This document shows, piece by piece, positions 54,891 through 62,801 of a stretch of DNA of 64,000 nucleotides. Within the stretch, counting starts at the first letter, position 1. Each line of letters starts with the position of its first letter. This stretch comes from Amycolatopsis sp. DSM 110486 (GTDB taxonomy: Bacteria; Actinomycetota; Actinomycetes; Mycobacteriales; Pseudonocardiaceae), in the NCBI RefSeq assembly GCF_019468465.1, contig NZ_CP080519.1:6503001-6567000 (forward strand), given 5' to 3'. The notes below the pieces were generated by a model that worked only from the letters and a program-made list of their open reading frames with translations, had not been told where the DNA came from and did no database searches. The translations under genes were made by a program, and so were the position numbers.

Positions 54891-55262
54891 GTAGCCAGCT
54901 TAAACATCCCGGTTACGCGCGAAGGGGCCACCCGGTGTCGGGCGTCCTCTGCGGGCCTGGATCGGCTGCCTGCATCGTCTGGTCGGTGCTGGTCAGGGCG
55001 ATCGGGCAGTGGTGACTTGATCACTCGATTGGCGGGTTTTCGCGTGTGAGATTGCCGGATACTGTCGAGATCGCAGGGGGAGGGGACGAGGTGGCGGTTT
55101 ACTGCCGTCGCAGATTTTAAACTGTGCTTTCATTGGCGGCTTGGAATAACAGCCACTGGGCTGGCCATGCAATTTTCGCTGTGTCTGTCGACGCAGTTCT
55201 GTGGATTGTCGCCTGAAAATCTCCCGTCGTAGGTTTACATTAACGTTTGGGAAGGAAGCGCT
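54891..55262. other. 372-nt lower-GC intergenic region
   Basis: No gene is supported. GC content drops from about 54990 onward, marking the start of an atypical island. Likely promoter material for the secreted peptide gene is TACATT near 55237 with GGAAGGA just before ATG 55263. Confidence 0.55.
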
Positions 55263-55661
55263 ATGTCGACCGATGCGAGGGAAGGGTTTCTTGGTCGCAT
55301 TGAGGAAGATCTTGCCGCCCCAGTGCCGGCGAGGCGGTCGGGATCGGGACGCCGCGCCTTGAAATCTGGGCTGGCTGTGGGCGCTTTGGCTGCTTCTGCG
55401 GTGCTTTCCGGGTTTGGTGGTGTCGCTTCGGCTGAGTCGATGTCTGCGAGCTCGGCCGCAGCTCCCGCGAGTTGTTCGACGCCTGATCCGATTCCGCGGA
55501 CGCAGTCGAAGTGGTGCAACCTGGCCAATTTCGTTTTTGCCTATGAGTACGACTATTCGCCCAATGGTGGAATCGTGTATTGCTATGTTTTCGATCTCAC
55601 TGTCTATAATGCGCCGTGCGGCGGCACGGTTCATGTTGGAGAGAAGGAAGCATGCGCGTGA
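55263..55661 (+). CDS. secreted five-cysteine protein
   Basis: A 132-residue protein. Residues 1-27 are charged; R30-R31-A-L-K begins a twin-arginine-like signal followed by a hydrophobic core, with probable cleavage after Ala57 (GVASA). The mature part of about 75 residues has an Ala/Ser-rich start and five cysteines at 71, 85, 107, 119 and 131, with aromatic segments between (FVFAYEYDY, VYCYVFDLTVY). I do not recognise a family. It is followed by a glycosyltransferase gene, and its base composition is lower in GC than the flanks. A glycosylated secreted peptide is one reading. The stop codon falls in the first unit of a tandem repeat. Confidence 0.7.
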   Translation: MSTDAREGFLGRIEEDLAAPVPARRSGSGRRALKSGLAVGALAASAVLSGFGGVASAESMSASSAAAPASCSTPDPIPRTQSKWCNLANFVFAYEYDYSPNGGIVYCYVFDLTVYNAPCGGTVHVGEKEACA

Positions 55662-55694
55662 CCGCGTGACCGCGTGACCGCGTGACCGCGTGAC
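55655..55694 (+). repeat. five tandem copies of CGCGTGAC
   Basis: The 8-bp unit CGCGTGAC is repeated five times without change. The stop codon of the secreted-peptide gene (TGA 55659-55661) lies in the first unit. The glycosyltransferase ATG is 71 nt after the array. Confidence 0.95.
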
Positions 55695-55764
55695 CGCCAG
55701 GTTTTCTGGGCGTGGGGCGAGTTTTCACGTCTTGCCTCACGCCCGCCTGCCGAAGGGGGACAAT

Positions 55765-56907
55765 ATGAGATATTTGCCGGTCCACGTGGTGATTCTGGCC
55801 AAGGATGAAGAGCGTTGTATTGGCCGCTGCCTTGACAGTGTCATCGGGCGCGGGTTCTCGAGCATTGTGGTCCTGGACACGGGGTCGGTGGACAGTACTT
55901 GCGAGTTGGCGGCAAGTTACGAGGCACATGGCGTGCAATTGGTTCGGATTCCATGGATGGAATCCTTTGCGGCCGCCAGAAATCGGGCACTTGAGCTATT
56001 TGACAGCGTCTGGGTCTTTTTCGTTGATGCTGACGAATGGCTCCCCGTGGGAGAGGTTGAGAAACTCTTTGGCGGATTGAGCGCACTTGCCAATCAGCCT
56101 CGGGAAGATCTGGCCATCGCGCCGGTTATTTACGATGTCGACCGCGATTCCTGGGTAAATGAAGTGCCGCGTGTGTTCTTCGCAAGCGGCTGCATAGAGT
56201 ACCGAGGTGAAGTTCACGAGTATCCGGTGGTGTCGGCTGATGGTGACTCGCCGGTTCGCCTGCATAAACTCAACTTCACGCTCAATCATGACGGTTACGG
56301 TAGGGAGGTGGCTGTCCGGAAGCGAAAGACGCAGAGAAATCTGGCGCTGCTTTCGGCTGCGCGAGAGCGCGACCCTGAAAACCCGAGATGGCTGTATTTT
56401 AGTATCCGCGACGGCCTTCCATTGCACAGTCCTGAATTTCTCCTGCAGGCCTGCAATAAACTCGTAGAAATGGCTGATCACAAGTCGTCTGGCGGTGACC
56501 GTACGAACGCCGGCGAGTATCTCCGGCGCGCTCTTCCTCTCGCGTCTCAGAACCTGGGGTTCCACGGCTGGTGGAGCGAGGTGGAACGGAACTGTGTCAT
56601 ACTTGACGAGTTGGACGGCGAATGCAGTCCAGATGCACAGTATTTACGCAGGATTTCGGATCTCTGGCTAGGTGGTCTGCCTGATTCCTCGTTGAGCGAG
56701 CTCATTCGCATTCGTAAGGATGACCGAATCGTAGCGAAGAGTACCCTCTGTCCGCAGGGAAGGCACTTGGATGCGGTTATCGCGGCCGGAATTGAGGCGC
56801 GATACGGAGGCGACGAGGCTGACCGATACCGGGATATGTGTGCGCCCTGGGATGACATGTTCTTCGTGTCATCGAGAATTCGGATGCCTCAGGCGGAGTT
56901 GGCTTGA
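55765..56907 (+). CDS. GT2-type glycosyltransferase, SunS-like
   Basis: A 380-residue GT-A glycosyltransferase. HVVILAKDEERCIGRCLDSV opens the fold, VVLDTGSVDST (residues 36-46) binds the nucleotide, ESFAAARNRAL follows, and FFVDADEW (D88, D90) is the metal-binding DxD. This order matches family 2 enzymes of the SunS type, which glycosylate Cys or Ser in peptides. The C-terminal third is helical and could be TPR-like. It is cytoplasmic, without a membrane helix. AGGGGGA precedes ATG 55765. It follows the secreted-peptide gene, its most likely substrate; that pairing is inference. GC content is clearly lower than average. Confidence 0.8.
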   Translation: MRYLPVHVVILAKDEERCIGRCLDSVIGRGFSSIVVLDTGSVDSTCELAASYEAHGVQLVRIPWMESFAAARNRALELFDSVWVFFVDADEWLPVGEVEKLFGGLSALANQPREDLAIAPVIYDVDRDSWVNEVPRVFFASGCIEYRGEVHEYPVVSADGDSPVRLHKLNFTLNHDGYGREVAVRKRKTQRNLALLSAARERDPENPRWLYFSIRDGLPLHSPEFLLQACNKLVEMADHKSSGGDRTNAGEYLRRALPLASQNLGFHGWWSEVERNCVILDELDGECSPDAQYLRRISDLWLGGLPDSSLSELIRIRKDDRIVAKSTLCPQGRHLDAVIAAGIEARYGGDEADRYRDMCAPWDDMFFVSSRIRMPQAELA

Positions 56908-56940
56908 ACGCTGGTAGCCAGTGGTTCTTGAAGCCGCAAA

Positions 56941-56973
56941 GGGCGGGGGCGGAGTGTGAATCCGCCCCCGCCC
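56941..56973. terminator. terminator after ptsH, facing the glycosyltransferase
   Basis: GGGCGGGGGCGGA (56941-56953) and TCCGCCCCCGCCC (56961-56973) form a perfect 13-bp stem with a 7-nt loop. On the minus strand it is followed by TTT, so it suits the end of ptsH. Confidence 0.8.
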
Positions 56974-56983
56974 GAGCAGCCTG

Positions 56984-57253
56984 TCAGTTGCCGTCGAGAT
57001 CCGTGGCGACGAGCTCCGCCACCGCTTCGATCGCGGCGTCGGCGCCCTCGCCCTCGGCGCTGATGACCACCTCGTCGCCGAAGGCGGCGGCGAGCGTCAT
57101 CAGGTTGAGCACGCTGCCGGCGGCCACCGCGTCGCCGCCGGCCTTGGCGATGGTCACCGCGACGGGTTGCGCCGCGGCCGCCTTGGCGACCAGCGCGGCC
57201 GGCCTGGCGTGCAGGCCCACCTTGCTGGCCACGGTGACTCGTTTCTCCGGCAT
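56984..57253 (-). CDS. ptsH: PTS phosphocarrier protein HPr
   Basis: An 89-residue HPr. VASKVGLHARPAALVAK contains the phosphorylated His, and GSVLNLMTLAAAFGDEVVI the regulatory-Ser region, where the position corresponding to Ser46 reads Ser-Val-Leu. HPr carries phosphate from enzyme I to EIIA. It lies 33 nt after the EIIC gene in the dasR - EIIC - ptsH operon. No enzyme I gene is in the window. Confidence 0.93.
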   Translation of the reverse strand: MPEKRVTVASKVGLHARPAALVAKAAAAQPVAVTIAKAGGDAVAAGSVLNLMTLAAAFGDEVVISAEGEGADAAIEAVAELVATDLDGN

Positions 57254-57286
57254 GGTCGTCCTCTCTCGGTTTTCTTGTGGTCGAGC

Positions 57287-58528
57287 TTACTTCGCGGCCG
57301 TGCGGTCGAGGTCGGCCTCGATGGAGTCGTCCTCGCGGCCCGGTGTCTTCAGGTTCCACTTCGTGATCACGAACCGGAAGACCACGTAGTAGATCGCGGC
57401 GAAGACCAGGCCGATCGGGATCAGCCAGACGACGTTGTGCGCGGTGTCCAGCGACGAGTTCAGGGCGAAGTCGATCGCGCCGCCCGAGAACGAGAAGCCG
57501 AGGTGGATGTTGAGCGCGTTGCAGACCGCCAGCGAAACACCGGTCATGATCGCGTGGAAGATGTAGAGCGGCCACGCCACGAACATGAACGCGAACTCGA
57601 TCGGCTCCGTGACACCGGTGATGAACGAGGTCAGCGCAGCCGAGATCATGATCGAGCCCACGAGCTTCTTCTGGCCCGGCTTCGCGGTTTGCCAGATCGC
57701 GAGCGCCGCGGCGGGCAGGGCGAACATGAAAATCGGGAAGAAGCCGGTCTGGAAGATGCCCGAGCCCTGGACGTGGTTGTTCAGGAAGTTCGGGATGTCA
57801 CCGCCGTTGAAGACGAACCACACCGGCACGTTGAGCAGCTGGTGCAGGCCGATCGGGATCAGCAGGCGGTTGAGCACGCCATAGATGCCGCCACCGACCA
57901 CCGGGGAGCCGACCACAGCCTTGCCGACGTCGTTGATCGCGGCGTCGACGTACTTGAAGACCAGGCCGAAGATCACGCCGAGGATGATCATCGCGAACGC
58001 GGTGACGATCGGCACGAAGCGGCGGCCGCCGAAGAAGGCCAGCCAGCTCGGCAGCTTGATCCGGTAGTAGCGCTGCCACAGCAGGGCGGCGACGATGCCG
58101 CTGATCACACCGGTCAGCACGCTGTAGGGCCAGTGGATCGGCGACGCGTCCCACGCGGGCTTGTAACCCTGCTGGCTGCTGATCGGCGCGATGGCCTGGA
58201 TCACCTTGTTGAACACGATCCAACCCACGACCGCGGCGACGGCTGTCGAGCCGTCGCCCTTACGCGCGAAGCCGACCGCGATACCGATGGCGAACAGCAG
58301 CGGCAGCCAGTCGAACAGGCCACCGCCCGCTGCGCCGATCACGGCCGAGACCTTGTCCCAGCCCAGGCCCTTGCTGCCGAAAACGTCGTCCTGGCCCAGC
58401 CGGTTGAGAAGACCGGCAGCGGGCAAGACGGCGATGGGCAGCATCAGGCTGCGGCCGAAGCGCTGCAGCCCGGCGAGCCCGCCGCCGCTCTTCTTGCCCT
58501 TCGCCCCCTCTGTGGTGGTGGCGCTCAT
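57287..58528 (-). CDS. PTS EIIC permease, glucose/N-acetylglucosamine family
   Basis: A 413-residue polytopic EIIC of the Glc family. LQRFGRSLMLPIAVLPAAGLL opens the domain, FGGRRFVPIVTAFAMI and GLHQLLNVPVWFVF sit in the middle, and the substrate-site motif ITGVTEPIEFAFMF is present. EIIB and EIIA are separate genes across the divergent promoter. With DasR control the likely substrate is N-acetylglucosamine, but glucose is not excluded. ATG 58528 overlaps the dasR stop (ATGA). Confidence 0.9.
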   Translation of the reverse strand: MSATTTEGAKGKKSGGGLAGLQRFGRSLMLPIAVLPAAGLLNRLGQDDVFGSKGLGWDKVSAVIGAAGGGLFDWLPLLFAIGIAVGFARKGDGSTAVAAVVGWIVFNKVIQAIAPISSQQGYKPAWDASPIHWPYSVLTGVISGIVAALLWQRYYRIKLPSWLAFFGGRRFVPIVTAFAMIILGVIFGLVFKYVDAAINDVGKAVVGSPVVGGGIYGVLNRLLIPIGLHQLLNVPVWFVFNGGDIPNFLNNHVQGSGIFQTGFFPIFMFALPAAALAIWQTAKPGQKKLVGSIMISAALTSFITGVTEPIEFAFMFVAWPLYIFHAIMTGVSLAVCNALNIHLGFSFSGGAIDFALNSSLDTAHNVVWLIPIGLVFAAIYYVVFRFVITKWNLKTPGREDDSIEADLDRTAAK

Positions 58529-59334
58529 CGTCGGGTACCTCCGTGGTGGGGTTGGTGGCCGGAATCCGGGGTGTTCCGGTCCAACTGCATGGTCACCTGG
58601 TAGTGGTCTCCCCGGTACCAGGACGTCATGTCCTCCACCGGTTCTCCGCCTGCGCTGGAGACCCGGCGGAAAACGAGGAGCGGAGTGCCGGTGCGCATGC
58701 CGAGCAGGCGCGCCGTCTCGCGATCCGCGGACTCGGCCCACACCGTCTGGTACGCCTGGTCCGGCCGCAGGTCGTAGGCCTCGGCCAGCTGGGCGTACAG
58801 GGAACGGGTGAGGTCGAGGTCGAGCAGTCCGGGCGTGCGGCCCGCGTGGTACCAGCCGCGTTCCACGGCCAGCGGCACGCCGTCCGCGCGCCGCAGCCGC
58901 ACAAGCCGGTGGGCCGCCACGCCCTCGGCGAGGCCGAGTGCGTGCGCCGAGGTCACCGGCGGGACCTCGAGCGACGTGGACACCACCTCCGTGGTCGGGG
59001 TGAGCCCGCGCCGGCGCATGTCGTCGGTGAAGGACATCAGGTAGAGCTGCAACTCCATGCGGCGCGCGGCGGTGAACGTGCCCTTGCCGCGCACCCGGGC
59101 CAGCAGGCCCTCTTCGACGAGCTTGCCGATCGCCGAGCGGACCGTGAGGCGCGAGACACCGTAGCGCTGGGCGAGCTCCCGCTCCGACGGGATCGGCGAA
59201 CCGGGCGGGAGCTCGCGCTCCACAGACCGGCGCAGGATCTCGCGCAGCTGGGCGTGCTTGGGCGTGGGCCCGTTGATCACCCGGTCGACCCGGTCGACGC
59301 CGTCGGGCGGCGGGACGTGCGCGGCAGCGCTCAT
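58525..59334 (-). CDS. dasR: GntR/HutC-family regulator, DasR-like
   Basis: A 269-residue GntR regulator of the HutC subfamily. The winged helix spans PPGSPIPSERELAQRYGVSR and LTVRSAIGKLVEEGLLARV; the UTRA effector domain follows (VAAHRLVRLRRADGVPLAVE). DasR proteins repress chitin and N-acetylglucosamine genes and are released by glucosamine-6-phosphate. A perfect dre core lies 73 nt upstream in the divergent promoter, supporting the name. ATG 59334 has GAGGAGG at 9 nt; GTG 59343 is an alternative. Confidence 0.87.
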   Translation of the reverse strand: MSAAAHVPPPDGVDRVDRVINGPTPKHAQLREILRRSVERELPPGSPIPSERELAQRYGVSRLTVRSAIGKLVEEGLLARVRGKGTFTAARRMELQLYLMSFTDDMRRRGLTPTTEVVSTSLEVPPVTSAHALGLAEGVAAHRLVRLRRADGVPLAVERGWYHAGRTPGLLDLDLTRSLYAQLAEAYDLRPDQAYQTVWAESADRETARLLGMRTGTPLLVFRRVSSAGGEPVEDMTSWYRGDHYQVTMQLDRNTPDSGHQPHHGGTRR

Positions 59335-59406
59335 CGATGTCACCCTCCTCGTGTCGTCGCACCGGGCGACCGGTGCTCGCGTCTTCGCCGGAAGATTGGT
59401 ACGTTC

Positions 59407-59418
59407 CGGTCTAGACCA
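59407..59418. promoter_or_regulatory. DasR-responsive element (dre)
   Basis: CGGTCTAGACCA contains the perfect palindrome GGTCTAGACC, the core of known dre sites. It lies between dasR and the divergent EIIB gene and can control both directions. Confidence 0.85.
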
Positions 59419-59574
59419 ATAATTCCGATGGGGCAGAATGCTCCGCCTCGCGAGTGGGTGTCAACCACCGTTATACGTTCGTGGCCTGCGGCGACGTGCA
59501 TGCCGACGAACGGCGTAGTACTGGTGGAGCGCACTGGCTCACGTGGGGAACCAACGGGAAACGAGGAGGCCGCG

Positions 59575-59811
59575 ATGGCGGATGACAGGCCTGAGAAGAT
59601 TCTCGCGGCGCTCGGCGGCGTGGACAACGTCGTCGAGATCGAAGGCTGCATCACGCGCCTTCGCTGCGAGCTGGAGGACACCAGCCTCGTCGACGAGGCG
59701 GCGCTCAAGGCCGCGGGCGCGATGGGCGTGGTGAAGATGGGCTCCGCGGTGCAGGTGATCGTCGGCCCCGAGGCGGACACGATCGCCAGCGACATCGAGG
59801 ACCTGATGTGA
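59575..59811 (+). CDS. PTS EIIB protein, glucose/N-acetylglucosamine family
   Basis: A 78-residue stand-alone EIIB. VVEIEGCITRLRCELED carries the phosphorylated Cys (IEGCITRLR is the family signature) and GVVKMGSAVQVIVGP follows. It passes phosphate from EIIA to the sugar bound by EIIC. ATG 59575 follows GAGGAGG. A -10-like TATAC lies near 59472, downstream of the dre site. It overlaps EIIA by four bases. Confidence 0.92.
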   Translation: MADDRPEKILAALGGVDNVVEIEGCITRLRCELEDTSLVDEAALKAAGAMGVVKMGSAVQVIVGPEADTIASDIEDLM

Positions 59812-60263
59812 GCCTCGAAATCCTGAGCCCCGTCGCGGGCGAGGTCGTCGCGATCACCGAGGTGCCCGACCCGGTGTTCGCCGAGGCGATGGTCGGCCCC
59901 GGCATCGCCGTGAAGCCGAGCGGCGGGCGCTCCGACGCCGTCGCGCCGGTCGACGGCACCGTCGTGACCCTGCACCCGCACGCCTTCGTGGTGGCGACCG
60001 AGGACGGGCGCGCCGTGCTCGTGCACCTCGGCATCGACACGGTGAAGGAGAAGGGCGAGGGCTTCACCCTCCACGTGGTCAAGGGCGAGTCGGTGCGCGC
60101 CGGCCAGCCGGTGATCGGCTGGGACCCCGAGGCCGTGACGGCCGCCGGCTACTCGCCGATCGTGCCCGTGGTCGGGCTCGACGCCCAGGCCGACGTGCTC
60201 GCGGGCCTCGAGCCCGGGCGCACGGTCGCGGCGGGCGACCCGCTGTTCAGCTGGAACGGCTGA
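59808..60263 (+). CDS. PTS EIIA protein, glucose type
   Basis: A 151-residue EIIA-Glc-type protein. SPVAGEVVAITEVPDPVFAE, then VAPVDGTVVTLHPHAFVVAT (first active-site His region) and AVLVHLGIDTVKEKGEGF (phosphorylated His in HLGIDT). It receives phosphate from HPr and hands it to EIIB. GTG 59808 overlaps the EIIB stop. A very strong terminator follows at 60279. Confidence 0.92.
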   Translation: MSLEILSPVAGEVVAITEVPDPVFAEAMVGPGIAVKPSGGRSDAVAPVDGTVVTLHPHAFVVATEDGRAVLVHLGIDTVKEKGEGFTLHVVKGESVRAGQPVIGWDPEAVTAAGYSPIVPVVGLDAQADVLAGLEPGRTVAAGDPLFSWNG

Positions 60264-60278
60264 GGAGTTTCACGCCGA

Positions 60279-60319
60279 AAGGGCCCCTTGTGGACGGTGA
60301 TCGTCCACAAGGGGCCCTT
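60279..60319. terminator. bidirectional terminator between EIIA and the Rieske gene
   Basis: An 18-bp perfect stem (AAGGGCCCCTTGTGGACG, 60279-60296, with its complement at 60302-60319) and a 5-nt loop. The stem is flanked by A and T runs on either side, fitting convergent gene ends. Confidence 0.92.
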
Positions 60320-60344
60320 CGCGTGCGTTGGGTGGTTTACGTCG

Positions 60345-60782
60345 TCAGGCGGTGACGACCTCTCCGTTGTCGACCTTCACGTTGATCTTCGGCAGCGGCT
60401 TCTCGGCCGGGCCGTTCTTCACCGCACCCGTGAGCGAGTCGTACACCGAACCGTGGCACGGGCAGTGGATCTCGGCGCCCTGCGGCGGGTTCACGGTGCA
60501 GCCCTGGTGGGTGCAGATGGCGCTGAAGCAGTTCACGGTTCCGGCGGTCGGCTGGGCCACGATCACGTCCTGGCCGTCGGGGGTCTTGGCGGACTTCGCC
60601 TGGCCGACGGGCACGTCGGACAGCGCGATCACCTTCCCGCCGGGCTTGGGGGCGTCGCCGCCCGAGGAGCCCGAGTCCGAGCCGGCGCCACAGGCCGCGA
60701 GGGCGACGGTGCCCACGGCGACGCCGGCGACGGCGGCCCCGGTGGTGAGAACGGAGCGGCGGGTGTGCAGTTCGGCAGTCAT
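60345..60782 (-). CDS. Rieske [2Fe-2S] lipoprotein
   Basis: A 145-residue exported Rieske protein. A twin-arginine signal (TRRSVLTTGAAVAG) runs into a lipobox (VALAACGAG), so it is probably a Tat-exported lipoprotein. A Ser/Gly linker follows, then the cluster motifs AICTHQGCTV (CxHxxC) and HCPCHGSVYD (CxxH). Such small Rieske proteins are common in actinobacteria but their redox partner is unknown. ATG 60782. It is divergent from a membrane-protein/sigma operon. Confidence 0.9.
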   Translation of the reverse strand: MTAELHTRRSVLTTGAAVAGVAVGTVALAACGAGSDSGSSGGDAPKPGGKVIALSDVPVGQAKSAKTPDGQDVIVAQPTAGTVNCFSAICTHQGCTVNPPQGAEIHCPCHGSVYDSLTGAVKNGPAEKPLPKINVKVDNGEVVTA

Positions 60783-60909
60783 GCCCCTACTAACGAGATG
60801 ATCGCCCGGCTGGTTCACCCGTTCACCGCAAAGCGTTGTCCGGTGAACCGGATCGGCCGTGTCCCCGTGTAATGGGGGAGAGGATTCAGACGGGGTGAAG
60901 GAGAACATC

Positions 60910-61314
60910 ATGCTGGCCAACTGGATGCGAGGGTTGGGCGCGATCGGGCTGGTCGGGTCCGCCGCGGTCCACTTCTACCTGTACTTCGGCAGCGGCTACT
61001 CGGACATCGCCGTGGTCGGTCCGCTGTTCCTGGTGAACGGGATCGCCGGGATCGTGATCGCCGTCGCGCTGCTGTTCTGGCACCACTGGGTGCCGCCGTT
61101 CTTCACGCTCGGCTTCGGCGGCGTGACGTTGCTCGCCTACCTGCTGTCGGTGACCGTGGGCCTCTACGGCGTGCACGACCAGTTCAACAGCCAGTTCGAG
61201 TACTGGGGCGTGGTCACCGAGGCGCTGTGCGTGATCTGCGGCCTGGTGCTGCTGGTGCAGGAGGTGCGCGCCAGGCAGTCTTCCGGCGGGCACGCGGTGC
61301 CGGCCGGACGCTGA
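60910..61314 (+). CDS. small four-helix membrane protein
   Basis: A 134-residue protein with four hydrophobic helices (IGLVGSAAVHFYLYF, VGPLFLVNGIAGIVIAVALLF, FGGVTLLAYLLSVTVGLY, LCVICGLVLLVQEV). I do not recognise a named family. AAGGAGA precedes ATG 60910. It lies 12 nt before the sigma factor gene, so it probably belongs to that operon and might be part of its signal pathway or target set. Confidence 0.75.
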   Translation: MLANWMRGLGAIGLVGSAAVHFYLYFGSGYSDIAVVGPLFLVNGIAGIVIAVALLFWHHWVPPFFTLGFGGVTLLAYLLSVTVGLYGVHDQFNSQFEYWGVVTEALCVICGLVLLVQEVRARQSSGGHAVPAGR

Positions 61315-61326
61315 CCGGGGCTTTCC

Positions 61327-61842
61327 GTGGCGAGGAGTGACGTCGAGGACCAGCTGATGCGCGCGCTGCACGAGGAACACGCGGCCGCGCTCTGGTCCTA
61401 TGCCCTGCACCTGACGGGCGGCAACAGGAACCACGCGGAGGACGTGGTGCAGGAGACGCTGCTGAGGGCGTGGCGGCACACCGACGTGCTGGACCAGTCA
61501 CAGGGCTCGGCCCGCGCGTGGCTGTTCACGGTCGCGCGCCGGATCGCCATCGACGGGTGGCGGTCGGCGACCTCGCGCTCGGAGGTCGTCACCGACGCTC
61601 CGCCCGAGCGCGCGGTGGCCGACGGCACCGAGCGGGCCGTGCAGGGATGGCTGGTGGCCGAGGCGCTGGGCGAGCTCTCGGTGCGCCACCGCGAGGTGCT
61701 CGAACTGTGCTACTTCCAGGGGTACTCGGTGGCCGACGCGGCCCACCGCCTGGGGATAGCCGAGGGGACGGTGAAGTCCCGCACGCACTACGCGCTGCGG
61801 GCGCTTCGCCTGGCTTTGGAAGAGCGGGGGGTGACGCAGTGA
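61327..61842 (+). CDS. ECF RNA polymerase sigma factor (SigL-like)
   Basis: A 171-residue ECF sigma factor. Region 2 is YALHLTGGNRNHAEDVVQET and LLRAWRH, with ARAWLFTVARRIAIDGWRS; region 4 is LSVRHREVLELCYFQGYSVA and LGIAEGTVKSRTHYALRAL. GTG 61327. Its stop overlaps the start of a zinc-finger anti-sigma gene (GTGA), the usual sigma/anti-sigma arrangement. It resembles the SigL/RslA pair of mycobacteria by layout. Confidence 0.9.
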   Translation: MARSDVEDQLMRALHEEHAAALWSYALHLTGGNRNHAEDVVQETLLRAWRHTDVLDQSQGSARAWLFTVARRIAIDGWRSATSRSEVVTDAPPERAVADGTERAVQGWLVAEALGELSVRHREVLELCYFQGYSVADAAHRLGIAEGTVKSRTHYALRALRLALEERGVTQ

Positions 61843-62801
61843 CCGCCGACGAGTTCGCGACCTACGACGCCGCGTACGTGCTCGGTGCGCTGTCACCGGA
61901 GGACCGGCAGGCGTTCGAGGAGCACCTCCAGGAGTGCGACCGGTGCGCCGCCGCGGTCCGCGAGCTGGCCGGGCTCCCGGGTTTGCTCGCGCAGACCAGA
62001 GGTGGTTCGCCGGGGGGAGCCTTCGGGCCCGGCGAACGTGAGCGCGGCGGCGCGGGGGCGCCGCCGGATCCGGGGCCGGTGCCCGATCTGGTGATCGTGC
62101 CGGGTTCGGGGCCGGGTTCGGGGCCGGGTTCGGGGCCGGGCTCGGATGTGCCGGGTGTGCCGGGGTTTGTACTGGGTGTGCCGGGATCGGATGTGCCGGG
62201 ACATGTGCCGGGTGTGCTGGGCTCGGATGCGCCGGGTATGCCGGGACCGGGCTCGCGGTCGGTGCCTGACCTGTCGGCGATGTCGTCGACGCCGGGCTCC
62301 CAGGCGATGCCGGACTTGCTGCCGATGCCGGACTTGCTGCCGGTGCTGATGCGGAAGGTGCGGCGCCGCCGGCGGATCCGGGACGGGGTGACCGGGGGAG
62401 TGGCCGCGCTGGCCGTCGCTGCCGGGGTGGCTTTGGCGGTGTCCGTTTCGCTGCCGGACGTGTCTCCGCCGCCCGCTGTCGCCGCGCCTCCGCCACCGCC
62501 TGCGCTCGCCATGTCGGCCCTCGGCGAATACCCGATCCAGGCCGCGGCCCGCATCGACCCCCAGTCGTGGGGCACCGAGGTCCAAATGTCCTGCAGCTAC
62601 CGCGGCGGCAAGGGCGGGGACTACTCGCTCGTCGCCCTCGGCCGCGACGGCACCGCGACCGAACTCGCCACCTGGAAGGCCCTTCCGGAGAACACGGCCA
62701 ACGTCGTGGTGGGCACACCGATGAAGTCCCAGGACATCGCCTCGCTGGAGATCCGGAGCGTACGGACGGGGAAACCGTTGATGCGCCTGGTTTATCCATG
62801 A
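61839..62801 (+). CDS. zinc-finger anti-sigma factor with expanded Gly/Pro linker
   Basis: A 320-residue membrane anti-sigma factor. The N-terminal ZAS motif is FEEHLQECDRCAAAV (HxxxCxxC), preceded by DAAYVLGALSPEDR. Residues about 55-165 form a low-complexity linker (GSGPGSGPGSGPGSDVPG and related units). One membrane helix lies near 192-210 (VAALAVAAGVALAVSV), and an extracytoplasmic anti-sigma K/RskA-like domain follows. It would hold the sigma factor until redox or other stress. The linker is much longer than in RslA. Confidence 0.9.
   Translation: MTADEFATYDAAYVLGALSPEDRQAFEEHLQECDRCAAAVRELAGLPGLLAQTRGGSPGGAFGPGERERGGAGAPPDPGPVPDLVIVPGSGPGSGPGSGPGSDVPGVPGFVLGVPGSDVPGHVPGVLGSDAPGMPGPGSRSVPDLSAMSSTPGSQAMPDLLPMPDLLPVLMRKVRRRRRIRDGVTGGVAALAVAAGVALAVSVSLPDVSPPPAVAAPPPPPALAMSALGEYPIQAAARIDPQSWGTEVQMSCSYRGGKGGDYSLVALGRDGTATELATWKALPENTANVVVGTPMKSQDIASLEIRSVRTGKPLMRLVYP
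62101..62250 (+). repeat. low-complexity Gly/Pro repeats in the anti-sigma linker
   Basis: GGTTCGGGGCC-type units repeat three times near 62103-62138, then degenerate CCGGG(T/A)-based units continue to about 62250. They lengthen the cytoplasmic linker in frame. Confidence 0.75.

Noticed and set aside
55655..55694. CRISPR or attachment site
   Set aside because: It is an uninterrupted 8-bp tandem repeat without spacers; no integrase or tRNA gene is near.
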